From Latrodectus hesperus (lineage: Eukaryota; Arthropoda; Arachnida; Araneae; Theridiidae), in NCBI GenBank assembly GCA_037975125.1, contig CM075856.1, forward strand, positions 551,001-615,000: a stretch of DNA of 64,000 nucleotides, read 5' to 3'. The position numbers and the translations under genes are program-made. Shown in pieces: positions 51,874 through 64,000 of the stretch; position 1 is the stretch's first letter, and each line of letters begins with the position of its first letter. The notes below the pieces were generated by a model. It did not search any database and was not told the origin of the DNA. It saw only the letters and a list, made by a program, of their open reading frames with translations.

Positions 51874-52191
51874 GATGCACGGGATTAAAGTGACCAGGTT
51901 GATTAGAGTATCGTTATCGGAAGGCAGTGCGTTTGAATCCGACTTTAACCCAACATCTGTCGTGTTTACTAACAGCAGCTAGAGCACGTTAAATAGGTTC
52001 CTCTTGCAATGTCTTACCAGTGAAATGATAACTCTGTGAGTGGCAAGTTAAGTATTGGGGAGGGGGGAGGGGTTCTTCTACTTGGTACCTGCCTCAAAGT
52101 TATGAAGACCTCTACCTGGCTCATTTCTGCTAAATGGTTGATAAGAACCCTGGGCTAAGAACAGAAAAGTATGCTTGGGCAGCAACAACAG
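51874..52191 (+). mobile_element. SINE D, single copy
   Basis: A less AT-rich block beginning near GCACGGGATTAAAGTGACCA with a weak B box (TTTGAATCC). The body has GTTAAATAGGTTCCTCTTGC, a GGGGAGGGGGGAGGGG run and GAAGACCTCTACCTGGCTC. It ends in GGGCAGCAACAACAG, the same (CAA)n-type tail as the other SINEs here. It lies 170 bp from the donor of exon 52362-52658. Confidence 0.55.
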
Positions 52192-52361
52192 TGGATGCAT
52201 GTATTTATATATCTGTATGTTTACTTAGAAGATAAAAACATATCACTACTTCTATAAATAAAGTAAATAAAAAATTAAACTGTACATAGTTAAACACACA
52301 CACAATCAAATATTTCAGAAAAATTTAGACTTTTAATTATCAAAATGTTATAAAATATTAC

Positions 52362-52658
52362 CGTCGGCAGGCATGGTAAGATTCTTGGCTTCCCAATTAC
52401 TGTGTCCAGCTTCGTTGACAGCAGAAAGCTGAAATCCGTAAGTGACCGCTGGTGCCAGATATCTTACAGTATAACTGGTGGCATTAGAAGGAATTTTATC
52501 GTCCATATCTAACCAGTCTGCACCTCCTGTACTATAGTTTTTCATCTGCAGGTGGTAACGTTTAATAGGCAAGTTTCCTTTATATTCCAAACTCCACCGG
52601 AGCAAAGCAGTCCTAGAGTCAATAGCTTCCACTGAATCCACAGATATCTCAGCCGGCT
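52362..52658 (-). CDS. FN3 receptor gene, exon 1 seen (complete first FN3 domain)
   Basis: 297 bp exon, phase 1 in and phase 1 out, the classic single-domain FN3 exon. The acceptor is TTTTCCAG (reverse complement at 52659-52666), the donor GTAATA (52356-52361). It reads PAEISVDSVEAIDSRTALLR, WSLEYKGNLPIKRYHLQMKN (B-strand Trp, C-strand Tyr), YLAPAVTYGFQLSAVNEAGH (E-F strands with N..G) and ends LTMPAD. Sequons N-Y-S, N-A-T and N-L-T indicate an extracellular protein. Joining to 21155-21387 gives PADVPPKITW, a normal FN3 linker. Order FN3-FN3-FN3 with Cys-rich ends suggests a Ptp69D-like receptor tyrosine phosphatase. Alternatives include other Ig/FN3 adhesion receptors. Upstream exons were not found up to 64000. 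Confidence 0.93.
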
Positions 52659-52724
52659 CTGGAAAAAAAAAGTTAAAAAAATTGGAAATATTTTCTTGAA
52701 GTATCATTTACCGAAAATCAATTT

Positions 52725-52966
52725 ATATGTCACACATTTTTATGTCAAATACCATCTTTACACGTCACACATCTTTATAGGTCAAATACCATCTTTATTC
52801 GTCACACATCTTTATAGGTCAAATACCATTTTACACGTCATACATCTTTATAGGTCAATACCATCTTTATATATCACATTTATATGGTGGTATGTCAAGG
52901 TGGTATATGAGGAAAAATACAACCTTTACACGCCACGCATCTTTATAAGTCAATACCATCTTTATA
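52725..52966. repeat. Minisatellite near exon 1, left part
   Basis: Units of about 37-38 bp: CACACATCTTTATAGGTCAA then ATACCATCTTTA. An inverted section (ATATGGTGGTATGTCAAGGT) lies inside. It starts about 70 bp upstream of the acceptor of exon 52362-52658 and is interrupted at 52967 by a Tc1 element. Confidence 0.9.
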
Positions 52967-54278
52967 CACTGCTGGACAATTGCTAAGCACGGATCACAAA
53001 TTGCAATGTAGCATAACATTAAGTGAGACATGAGACCTAGTAGAATAAAATATGGTTGCCACACTGTTCAGACATTACAATAAAGAATATGTATTGTTCT
53101 GGAAAGTACAAAAGCTGTGAAACACTTGAAAGAAAACAAATGTTCATTTGATGCTGCATACGGAAAAATGGAACAATGCATCTAAAAGTCAGCAGGCACC
53201 TTGAAGGAAAGTATCAGTACGGGATATGTCCACCGTAGAGTGTGATGCACCATTCCACACGTCGTATCATACTTTGCACAACATTATCAAGCAGCTGTTG
53301 AGGCAATTTATCCCATTCCTCTGGGAGTGCACAGATAAGGGTGTTTTTGTTTGTCGGAGGATAGTTTCGATGGCCCGTCATAGTCCCATTCACAACCATA
53401 TGTAGGGGCGTGCGGCCATAGATCATGATGCCGTCCCACACCATGACACTGCATTTCGGATATCAATCCCTTTCCTGGATATTTTCTGACGATAAGCAGT
53501 ACCACTCTCACGCCAGATCAGTTGGCGTCTACAATCCGATGACAGACTGAACCTACACTCATCTGAGAGTAGTACGCATGCCCAGTCCTGTTCAGTCCAA
53601 TTGTGATGCTTACGACACCATTGCAAACGGGCAGTACGGTGCTGTCTGGTCAATGGGACAACACAACAAGTCTGTGGGCGTATAGTTCTCCTCCCATAAA
53701 ACGTCTGGCAACAGTTTTTTGGGAAATCTGCTTTCCTGTGAGGCAGCAAGAAACTGATTTGCCATCTGCTGAGCTATGATGCGCTTGTTCCTTTTTGCTG
53801 ATAGTACGATATATCTGTCTTCTGTAGGCGTCGCAATTCTAACACGACCTCCCCCGTGCCGCCTACTACACATTCTAGTAGTTTTAAATGACTTCCACAG
53901 CCGTGAAACAACGCTGTGAGCGATGTCAAACTCCCTAGCAACATCTGTTATTTTTCGCCCTTCTTCGATATTTCCAATAATTCGGCCACGCATAAAGTCA
54001 TCTAAGTGATGTCAGGAAGACATACCAAAAATGTCAAGTTCGTCTATTAAATCTTTCCTGTAAAACTTTGACTTGAAACAACAACTGTCCACACGCGTCA
54101 AAACCTGTAAAGCTTTTATGAACGCTATCACGTGATGAACAGACGTGGAAAAAAATTTGCATATGCATACTTCTTACTATATCCCGCACGTATTCTAATT
54201 TTTTACATTTTGCTTCCTTTCATTTTGTGGTTGCTATGGACGATATTGTTATCCGTCCTTAGCAATTGTCCAGCAGTG
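52967..54278 (-). mobile_element. Tc1-like element inside a minisatellite
   Basis: 1312 bp with ends CACTGCTGGACAATTGCTAA on both sides (exact over at least 21 bp) and TA at 52965-52966 and 54279-54280. It splits one minisatellite into two parts, so it is younger than the array. It is shorter than a full Tc1 because part of the transposase is missing. Confidence 0.93.
53214..53993 (-). pseudogene. Tc1-like transposase with an internal deletion
   Basis: The N-terminus starts at the ATG at 53991-53993: MRGRIIGNIEEGRKITDVAR then DIAHSVVSRLWKSFKTT (helix-turn-helix), GGGRVRIATPTEDRYIVLSA. Another frame continues TARLQWCRKHHNWTEQDWAC and VLLSDECRFSL (first Asp). The last frame has MVWDGIMIYGRTPLHMVVNG then MTGHRNY and jumps at once to LICALPEEWDKLPQQLLDNV and GGHIPY. 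The stretch that should carry the second Asp and the Glu (about 60-70 codons) is deleted. The element cannot move itself. Confidence 0.88.
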
Positions 54279-54500
54279 TATGTCACATTTATATGGTGAT
54301 ATATAAAGATGGTATATGAAGAAAAATACTATCTTTATATGTCACGCATCTTTGTATGTCAAATACTATCTTTACTCGTCACACATCTTTATAGGTCAAT
54401 ACCATCTTTATATGTCACATTTATATGGTGATATTAAAAGATGATATGAAGAAAAATACCATCTTTATATGTCACAAAAATACAATCTATGTATGTCATG
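54279..54500. repeat. Minisatellite near exon 1, right part
   Basis: It continues the array of 52725-52966 after the Tc1 insertion: CACATTTATATGGTGATAT, AAATACTATCTTTATATGTC, CACACATCTTTATAGGTCAA. Confidence 0.88.
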
Positions 54501-57500
54501 AAGCATTATTATACAAATACTAAAAGAAATTTGTAAATTTTGGTTAGGAAAAATATGTGTCTATCTAGTGAAAATATCTTTCATATCTTCTGATATCTTA
54601 GGCTTTCATATCCTAGGTCGTCTAATATACTTAAAACGTAACTTCTGTTCTGGTAAATCATAGCAAATTTTTATTAAAAATTTGAATGGTTGAGGTACTA
54701 TTTTCAAGTTATTGCACGAAACAGAAACTTCAACCAATTGTTTAAAATGCAAAGTTTTACATCTACGTTTTTCAGTTGCATTATGTGTACGCATACAAGC
54801 AATATATAATGTTCTTCCTAGACATTCATTTAAAATCTTTTCTAGTCTTGTCGTATATCAGACTTTATTGTTGCACATGGTGGCTACGCAAAACACTGAT
54901 TTCGGATACACTGATAATGGAAGATGAAACATCTTTAGGGTTTTCAGTGTAGAATCCTTGTATTAGAATTGTAAGGAAATCTGATTGCTTAAGTTATACC
55001 GTTACTACAGAGTTTGAAATATATTGTTATATTAAAAAGTAAGTGTCGTAATGCATGAAAAAGTTACAGCCAATTGTTTAACACGTTTCATTACACAAAA
55101 TATATTATTAGAAACCCTAGTATATTCAGTATGAAGGAAAATTTCCTCTAAACTGGTTTGAAGGCATTTTAAATTCCTCCATTGAAAAATATTTTTTTTT
55201 CTGTTAGTGCAAAATTGCTCTATTTTGGAAAATAGGTAAAAGTAATAGTTTTTACGTCCATTGCGTTAATCTACCACAAGTGCAAATAAATAATAAAGAG
55301 ATCGTTTGCCATAAAATATTATAAATTTGAAGCGTGGAAATATGAATTTTTTTAGGTGGTTGTTAATTGATATTTTTGGAGGGAAAATCATAAATATTCA
55401 TTGAAAAGATTATTGCACTTTTTAAGCACTTGGGAATGTAAAACTTTATTATAGAAATAAATTAAATAGAATCTGTTTAATATATATTCTTAAGATACAA
55501 TGTGGAATTGATATTCATTTATATTTATTATTTTAGACTTTTGAGAGTGCAAATCAAAACATAATTTTGGTTTACTTTCAAAATTAATTTTGATTCACGA
55601 TTTGATTATTTTTTAAAAAAGTGTAAAATGAATTACTTTTTTTAAAAAAAGTACATTTTTCTTAACGAAAATTAGATTTTTAACATAAATTATGATATTA
55701 AAGTTCTACTTTACAGCATTTTAGAAGAATTATCTTTAACATAATCGATATATTTAATAGGTAAGCATAAAAACTAAATGCTACATCTGACATAAAAATT
55801 TTTTTAATCAAAATTAATTATTAAAATTTTTTATTTTACTTTAATTGATAGATTACAAAACATACGTAAAATTGTATTCATCTTAATTTAAAAATCAATA
55901 TTTCTGAATTCCTACTTTCAAAAATATAATTAATTTGACTACTTTTTAATACTGCAGTGAGTACAGCATTATGCGATTAATAGAAAAATTATAAAAATTG
56001 GAAATAATATAAATATATTTTTTCTTTTAATAAAATTTAGCTAAAAGCCAATTTAAGAATTTAAAAGAAAAATTTATATTATAACATGTACTTTCTTTTC
56101 TCCTTAATAAGCAATTTTTTGGTGCGTCCAATTGATATTTATTTGATTGGATTTAAAGTACACAAAAGAAAGTCTAAAAATAAAAAAAATAAGGTTAATA
56201 TAAAAGCGAAACTTAATTACGGAGAACTTTCACCTGATAATGCCATAAATTAAATCCTCAAAAAGCACTTCTTATTTTATTCATTTAATTGAAATAAAAA
56301 TCTAAAAACAACTCTTCAATGTGAAATGAAAATAATTTGCTTTTAGAATTGTAAATTCATAATTGAATTAAGTTTGCCTGAACGTTTTAAAAAAGTGATA
56401 CGAAAGTTCAGGTAATTTTTTTAAATCTTATTAACAATTTTCTTAAAGAAATCTTATATTAATGAAAAATAAGATTTTTATAATAAGATAATTGAAAGAA
56501 ATGGGATTTTTGAAAGGTATTATTGTTATATGATGCTTTTTTCTTTCATTTTCGGAAATAAATCTGGAAAAATGTTCATTAATTACATGCATTATTCTCA
56601 AAAGTGTTTGTTCTTGTTTTATTCCATAAAAAACATATTATAAGATTTATTTAAAGAAGTACATATTTTTGATTAGAAGTCGATATTTATATATCATAAT
56701 CGAATATTTGGAAATGCATAATATTTATAAGCTTTCAAAAAACGTATAATTAATCTAATCAAGTATAATTTATTTGCTTATTACGCGGCAGACCTAATAA
56801 AACATTCAGATACCTACAAAAGCATTATACTCCAATTTCTTGCATGGAGGTTTTCCAATAATTTCTATAGAGTTAGGTAGTAATTATTTATTATATATTT
56901 TGACGTCATCGTTCTCTCGGAATTTTGAAAATTTATTAACCATATTGAATTATAAAACTCTAAGCTCCATCTTTTTCACAATATAAGTATTCGAAAATAA
57001 ATAAAATATTCTATGATATATAAATATTCGAAAATATTCAATAATATTGAATACAACGAAAATATTCAATATACAATATATATTATATTTCTTATCAATT
57101 ATATAATTCACTAAATAAACATTTTCATAATAAAAATAATAATTGATGTTGAAATATTTAACTGTTTTGTGAGAAATGAATTCTAAATAATTTAATAAAA
57201 TATTTACAAAATGAAATTGATTTATAATATAAGAAATGAAATATGCAGTAAAGGTACGACTACATTATGAAATGCAGTTTGTGGATTCCCTGAATACAGT
57301 TACCTATATGTATAAAATATTGGTATTTGGAAAAGAAATACATCATAAGAATTACAATGTATTTTCTGAGCAATAACGACAATAGTGTAATTTTTAAGTA
57401 TTGTTCAATGGTTCATAGTAAAGGTGAGAAAAAAATAATGGTATTATTTAAGCTTGCTTAAATATTTTAAATGTATGATAGACTGAATGAATGAAGAATT

Positions 57501-58067
57501 TTTTGTGGTTAAATAAATATATTATTCCAATTAATTTTAAAGTTAGAGAAAAACATTCTATATTCATACAGTTTACCTCTTTTGCTTGAATGTTATGCTT
57601 TTATTTTTATTACATATTTTTTTTAAAAAATCATATATTTGAATAAATATAATTTAAAAAGTATTGTGTGGTGTGTGTGTGTGTGGTAAAAAAATATAAA
57701 TCTAAACTTGGTATGATATGATTCTAAAAATGATTCTAAAAATATATTGATATAATATTTGATATGCTACTCAAAAATTCATGGATTTGAATAGCCATAA
57801 TTTAAAAAGTATTCTTGGTAAATATGATTCTAAATTCATCATTCTTAATTTTTCCAAAACATAATTTCTTAAATGATATGATTTCTTAAAAAATATAAAT
57901 TTTATTATATATAGAAACAAGTTCAGTTGAATTTTTATTGTAAAATTCAATGAGTTAGTAAATATCTGTATGATATGTGCGTTATTTTCCAGAAAAATTA
58001 TATATTCCCCTTAGAAAAATAATTATATTTAAAATAAATTATTCTCTGAAATCATTAAAAAATTTTT
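54501..58067. other. AT-rich stretch, nothing recognised
   Basis: It should be intron upstream of the first FN3 exon. No Ig-domain exon, RNA gene or mobile element was found on either strand. A short (GT)n lies near 57670. Confidence 0.5.
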
Positions 58068-58368
58068 TTCTAATGGTGGGTAGTTGGGTGACGAACCCTA
58101 TGCCACAACAAGGCCAGAAACTGCTACTCATTTGTCGTTACCTAACGGGCACCTGTAAACCAAGTCATGGAGGCGAGTAGCGTTACCCGCGCCATAACAC
58201 CACAATCCCGTTTATAGGGTGGGCCACATTCATATATCATCACAGAAGAAAGGACAGAGGAAACACAGAGAAGAAAGTAACATCCATGCCTGAACCGGGA
58301 TTCGAACCCAGGACCCATAGCTCAGGAGTCAGGAGCGCTAACCACTCAGTCATCAGTCCGCTCCTTAA
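58068..58368 (-). mobile_element. SINE B, head preserved
   Basis: Minus-strand SINE. The tRNA-like head (read from 58365 down) has GACTGAGTGGTTAGCGC and B box GGTTCGAATCC. The body shares ordered words with 11580-11844 (GGGTGGGCCACATTC, ATCACAGAAGAAAGGACAGA, GGCGAGTAGCGTTACC). The head looks serine- or leucine-tRNA-like, but this is a retroposon, not a tRNA gene. Confidence 0.8.
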
Positions 58369-61300
58369 AAATATTGTTGGTATTTAATACTATTAGGTGG
58401 TGAAGAATTAAATAAATAAATTCAATTTTTTTTAAATAGTATTAATTCTTTTACTTGTAAAGGAATATTAAAAAAATATTAACCCTGCCAGTTTTATTAT
58501 GACTATAAGACTACTAAGAATCCTAATTTTACAGTGCTTTCTAAAATATTTCTGAATTTCCACACATAATGTACAAACGTTAATTAAAGAATTATTCATT
58601 AAATAGACATTTTTCTAAAATCCTATGTAATATTTTGTTCCGCAATGAGTATTTGATAACGCAAAATTCAATAAATAGATATTTAAAATTAGAAAATTTT
58701 ATTTCTCACAGTAAATACTTAAATTTTCTAAATATGGTTTCCTATAATAAATATTTTAATAACTTTTATTAATTTTAAGTCTTATATGAAACAAAAATAG
58801 GCCACTTTTTCCGGTGGATGTTGATGCATATAATCGAATAACTTATGTAAGAGACTCTAAATCTGATAAAAGCTTTTTAATTTGCTATGATATTGAATAT
58901 ATGAATTTTAACGCATGCTATTCCTTCCCATAAAACTTAGCTATTATAAGAATTTTTAAATGAGGAAAACATTGCAAGACTGTGTTAAAAACAGTTCACG
59001 CAATTAAGTGTTTTCTATTTTTATATTCAAGATAAAATTAACTCCATTTTTCTCTCCTATTCACGAGGTAGAAAATACTTATGTGAGTGTTTCATTCAGA
59101 TCATTCATATTTTTGAAGAGAAACGCCATTAGTGGACTTTTCAACGGAGAGACGTGTCTGTACTTCATAATTCATGTTTATTTTTACATTTTAGCGGACG
59201 AAAATTAATGATTAAAAAACTATCTTAAGCTACCGAGTTTTAGTTTTGCATATTTGAGTAAAAATAACGTTTCTAGGGACGTTTGCGTGAAAGGGTAGTT
59301 CGAATGAATCTTTTTCCAGACGAGAGAAACACGAGAAAGATTTCACGCCTTTTTGGAAATTTTTGCTGACAAACATTTTGAGAAGACAACTTGAAAGTTT
59401 TCTGAGCTCACTGTCGCTTTAAATAGGGAATATGTGACTCACTTTCTGAAATAAACATGCGATACATCTTGTCATCCAAGAAAATGCAGGAGGTATCTGT
59501 TTCATATCTTGGGAAAAGGGTTATATCTAACAGTAAAATGTTGCATATTATACCATGAAGAGTATTAAATTGACTTAATTTTAACCAAGCGGATAATTCT
59601 AATAAAAATAATCCGAATCCGAACACTTTGGCTTAGAGAACTAGTTGTATTAGAACAAAAGGAAATAGATGCAATTGAACAGAAGATAAAATAACATAAG
59701 CGTCACTTAACTAGAAGTTATAAAAGAAAATTTCGATAAAACCTGTGATAGACTACTAGCAAACAAAAAGAAATCTTAAACCAATGCAAAGTCTATTTAA
59801 CATTTATGTATGACAACTTTAATAAGAAAAATAAAAAAATGTTTAAAAATCGAACATACAATTATCCATGCAAAAAATATCACATAATTGAAAACTTTTC
59901 ATGGATGTTTCGAAATTCTTCATGAAAAAGTATTTACAAGAATGAAATTTAATCGGAACACATCCCGAAATTTTCAATCTTAGTAATAAGACAATAGACA
60001 ATAAAGGTGATCCAACCTTAGCTTTATTTTTATAAAAATAAAGCAATTGTGTTAATATGTAATTTTTTTGTTGTAGATAAATTATAAAGCCTCTATTTCT
60101 TCTAGTTGAATGGATTTTAATGTTTTCAAGACATTTTGTAAAAAAAAGTGACGTAGAGGATTTAAAACTAAAATAATGTCAGCGTTGAGTTAAAAATTTT
60201 AAGAGATTTACTATTGAAAATCATAATCGATTGATGGAAAATAAGTCATAAAATAATACAAAATTATTTAAAATATACCAATTATGATATGAAAATTTAA
60301 AAAAAAATAGATCAAAACATAGTTATTTAAAATGGAATAAATGTTTTTTCTCTAAAAAAATTAAAAAAGTGTCTGTTTGTTCTGTGTTGATAAACTCTGG
60401 CTACAAAACATACTGAAAATATAATTGGACATAAATGAAGGTAGTATTTACTTTACCGATAAAAATTTTAGTATTTTAGCGTCTTATACTAAAAATATTA
60501 ATATTTTAGCGGTAAAATAAAAATGTGAAATTTTATAAATTTGTGAAAATTATTGGGTATGTGTCTGTTATAGGCACAAATTTCATCTTTACGAGATTAT
60601 TCCACTTAATGTATTTTTAATATTACATATGCATATTAATTTTTAATGCATAGAAAGGGAATAAAAAATATGTATTTTTGTTATTAAAAATAGAGTCTTG
60701 TGTTTTTTTATGAAGTACCGGAAAAACAAAAAACTACTAATATCGGTATATTTATATTAAAACATCACTGATTTATTGTTCATAGCTCAATTAATTATAC
60801 TTTAATGTACCTCTTTTCCCTAGAAAAATTATCTAAAGTTCATAATTTTGAAATTATTTTTATGCATTTTAATATAAAACTACTTCAATTAAAATAAATT
60901 TCTCATTTTATCAGGCTATATTTATTTTTGTCTATAATTTCCAAGTCATTAACGATAAAGAGGACTATGAAATATTTTAGATTAAATACCTAGGTTCTTT
61001 TACATGAGCTTACATAAATAAAAGAAAATTATATTTTATGCAAATGCAATTATTAAAAATAAGTAATTTATAAAAATATTTTCTGAGTATTTTTCACTTT
61101 GATGTAATTAGCTAACAAGCTACTTAATATCAAGCAAAAAATATATATTCATATTTGTTACACAAATTCCTCGCATTCTTCTTTCCTGAAGGTTAAGTAC
61201 TCATCACCACGTATTTCCAACTTTACAAACACTGTTCAAAAAGGAAACATCTGTGCCTAAAATCATTTGTTCAAGGTATCTAAGAAGTTGCCAACACACA

Positions 61301-62829
61301 TTCTCCCGAATCGGGATGTTTATCTAAAAGCTTTATAACTCGACGTTGTGCGAAGGAATCTCAACATTAAATGTTGACTTTTGAAACTTTAGGAATCATT
61401 ACAGAGTAAAGAGTCAGCACAGATTTACTGGTGATGCGAAGTTCAAACAATCCCAAAATGTCCTGAAGGAAAAATTTTCCTTAAGCGAATCTTCACCGAA
61501 ATTGTTATGGGGGTGGGCTTGAATAAAAATATGATTCAAAAGTTTGCATGCAATGTTTTTCATTTTGGATTTTATTTATTTTTTTTTTGCTTTTGGTATT
61601 GTTCTCGTAGAAACTTTAATTAGCACCATTTGGTTTTACTTAACTGACAATTGTAATTGTAAAGAAGACTATATTAAAAATATGAAATATTTTATTGTGT
61701 AGTTGAAATATTTTATGTATGAAATATTTTTTATGAAATGAGTTGTTGAAACATTTTATTTTTTGTTTTACTATCATCCTTTACCATCTGAGATCTCATT
61801 ACAAACGTAATACAATGAAGAAAAGCTGATAAAGACAGAGAAAAGAAACTTAACGATATCAGAAAAATTTCTATACTCTATACTTTACTTACAAGAAAAA
61901 ATATCAAAGTGTAATTAAAGTGCTATTTAAAAAGACTGTTTATTATATTACAATGTCTCTTATACAGTTTTACTAGAGTGTTAATAATGCGTAATTATTT
62001 TAATTAAAATTTACTTTTAAACAGAAACCTCAAAAATTTCTTTTTTACATTTTGATTTTACTTTTAATATTATGATCTCTCATTTTTCTTAATTTCTCTG
62101 CTGTACTCTTGATATCTGGACAGTATTTATATTTAGATAACATACTTTAACTCTTTAAATGAATTGTTATTTACATATAAAACTGAGATTAATTCATGTT
62201 TTTAAACAAAAAGAGTAAAGTTTAATCATGCTTGCTTAAAAAAGTAGAATTAATAAAATAATCTTTTCCTATTTTGCTTTGAAATAAAAAATAAACAACA
62301 AATAAATAGATATTAAGGCAATTATAAAAATTGGGTGCCAAATGAGGTTGTATTTTATCACTTTATTGTCATTAATTAGATCCAACGAAACTATTGTTGT
62401 AAACGTGATTAATAGAATGTTTTCCGAAATTAGGTTTAGCAGATAATCTATACTAATTGATAAACTGCAGAAGATGCGTTCAGTCAATAAGAGATTGGAA
62501 ACAAAATAGTAACTGTTGGTGCAAAAACTAATAAATAGTAAACATAATTAATTCGCTTAAATTTGTAGAGAAATTACCCATCACAATTTATGGAGATTAG
62601 CTGGTAAAAGCTGTCAACTTTAATTATTTGTGTAATATTTATTGAAATGAAACCTTTATATTCTAGGTATAGGCTGAATTTTTATCCAATCTTAAGCGGA
62701 TATTACGGCTGTACGATAGTAAATGTAACATACAAAAACATGTTAGTCAATGGTTAGTAATAAAACATCGGCAATGTTTCATTTAAAAACTTAAACTGAA
62801 ATTTCAATGAATTTAAACTGAAATTTAAG
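58369..62829. other. AT-rich stretch, nothing recognised
   Basis: Slightly less AT-rich patches occur at 59030-59450 and 61180-61500 (GTTGCCAACACACATTCTCC, GTCCTGAAGGAAAAATTTTCC), without an open frame or known motif. No Ig exon of the receptor gene was found here. Confidence 0.45.
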
Positions 62830-63075
62830 TTAATTTAATATCTTATCTCTAGTTTCTAGTTCTAGTTTTTTATGCAGTGCAGTGATGTAGAGCTCCAGTG
62901 GCTCAGTAGCTTCATGCCGCTTCCCGTTAAGGTCAGCATAGGGAAGCATCTTTTGCGACGAGCAGTGGTTGGGAGGGTGATCACATACTCCTTCACTTGG
63001 TTGTTGGAGCTCCGTGGGTTCTGAAGTGTCCACCGATAATCTGTGATGTTCAAAATCCTTCTTCTGGTGTAGCAT
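62830..63075 (-). other. Unidentified 81-codon frame beside a LINE
   Basis: Minus-strand ATG frame (RLSVDTSEPTELQQPSEGVC ... EATEPLELYITALHKKLELE) in a GC-richer block of about 260 bp. A second frame over the same bases is also open. It lies just upstream of the plus-strand LINE fragment and may be part of that retroposon in another frame or an unrelated insert. No function assigned. Confidence 0.25.
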
Positions 63076-63185
63076 GGATGCTACACCAGAGGTGCCAGCC
63101 CAGATGTGACCTTGTCAGATGACCGTGATTCGAAATTACGAGGCGCTTGGTGATGGGTGAGTGTTCCAAAACCTTAAACATTTAA

Positions 63186-63853
63186 GTGCAATCCAGGACT
63201 TATTATATAGACACGACCTCTGAACTTGTTTTTAGAGACATCTGGACACTAACGGACAGTCGTGCCTCTATACAGCACCTGTCTCATTGGATGACCATTG
63301 GGGATACGACAAGCTTGAATATTTTAGACCTCGTAATAAGACTTTCTGCTAAGCACTCTCTACATTTTCAATGGGTTCCTTCCCATGTTGAATTGAGTGG
63401 TAATGGAATTGCAGATATCCAAGTCTGCCAGTGTTGATACCTTGCAGGGCAACGCTATTATAACATTTTCCGAAATTTCCACTATTGAAAAGATGGAATT
63501 ACACGCAACTTGGAGAGATCCGCCTGCCCACTCTTGGTACTTTGAGGAAAAACCTCGATGGTGGCACCAGCTCAGTATCCTTAGAATACAGCAGACTGCT
63601 CTTTCACGTTTTTTGAGTGGCAACATTAGACCTGTTCCTTTTCAACAGGGCCTGAAAGTCTTTCTGGAGTGTCACTGGTGCAAGGCTGGTCAGGCCTCCT
63701 CGAGACATATTCTTGACTGTCTGAATTTTACTGTGAACGAGGTTTTGGAGAATCCTATTTTATTTTTAGACTTTGTAATGATTTTTGGATTTATGGAGAT
63801 GGTTTAGCTTAGCTATACCATCTGGGATTTGAAATAACAACAACAACAACAGG
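63186..63853 (+). pseudogene. LINE ORF2 RNase H and C-terminal fragment with (AAC)n tail
   Basis: The first frame has ILTDSRAS-like LTDSRASIQHLSHWMTIGDT (RNase H with catalytic Asp), HFQWVPSHVELSGNGIAD (Pro-Ser-His motif and last Asp). After a frameshift near 63410 a second frame of 136 codons continues HATWRDPPAHSWYFE, RIQQTALSRFLSGNIRPVPF and CHWCKAGQASSRHILDC, a C..C.....H...C knuckle. It stops near 63805, followed by AACAACAACAAC at 63838-63850. It fits R1/Jockey-like non-LTR elements, 5'-truncated. Confidence 0.78.
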
Positions 63854-64000
63854 ACTCGCTAACACCGCTATGTATATATGCAATGATTCTGATTGTTCTT
63901 GAACTCTGCTTGTTTTATGAGTAGAAGCGGATGCGTGTTTTCTTTTTCTAAAATTGTTGTCTATGCGCATTCAAAAGAGGAAAAGAAAAATGTGAATGCG

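Noticed and set aside
59408..59626. Possible Ig-domain exon upstream of the FN3 exons
   Set aside because: It lacks the Cys...Trp...D.G.Y.C pattern and credible splice sites.

Overview
The window looks like AT-rich arthropod nuclear DNA, most likely from a spider or another arachnid. The reasons are very long introns, dense Tc1/mariner relics, tRNA-headed SINEs with (CAA)n tails, RTE-like and R1/Jockey-like LINE fragments, and long (AT)n arrays. No prokaryotic, organellar or viral gene was recognised. The species call is inference.

One host gene runs through the window on the minus strand. Five exons (52362-52658, 21155-21387, 15516-15585, 10168-10289, 1104-1323) have canonical GT/AG borders and compatible phases. 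Joined, they encode about 314 codons without a stop: three consecutive fibronectin type III (FN3) domains with many N-glycosylation sequons. The gene is a cell-surface adhesion or receptor protein. A receptor tyrosine phosphatase of the Ptp69D type (two Ig, then three FN3, then membrane and phosphatase domains) is the best guess, but it is unproven because the Ig, membrane and catalytic parts lie outside the window. The introns are about 31.0, 5.6, 5.2 and 8.8 kb.

Almost everything else is intronic or flanking repeat. 1-9.8 kb: a MITE, a SINE fragment, a decayed Tc1 transposase, a Tc1-like element carrying a SINE, and a tandemly duplicated broken ORF. 10.2-12.4 kb: a hairpin-forming minisatellite touching an exon, then SINEs and (AT)n. 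12.4-22.5 kb: mostly featureless intron with microsatellites. 22.5-24.3 kb: microsatellites around a palindromic mariner. 24.3-38 kb: mostly bare intron with two MITEs, a LINE fragment and an unexplained GC-richer 156-codon ORF. 39.6-47.3 kb: an RTE-like LINE with an inserted SINE, one Tc1 nested in another, and a SINE cluster. 49-54.5 kb: SINE and LINE remnants, the first FN3 exon, and a minisatellite split by a Tc1 element. 54.5-64 kb: sparse sequence ending in a LINE RNase H fragment.

Several insertions keep target-site duplications, so relative ages can be read: SINE into Tc1 (4522), SINE into LINE (40308), Tc1 into Tc1 (42468) and Tc1 into minisatellite (52967). All transposase and reverse-transcriptase reading frames seen are broken, so no autonomous element is present. 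The items most worth a second look are the foldback mariner, the two SINE subfamilies sharing one head, the unexplained ORFs at 37.7 kb and 8.8-9.8 kb, and the minisatellites placed just upstream of two splice acceptors.
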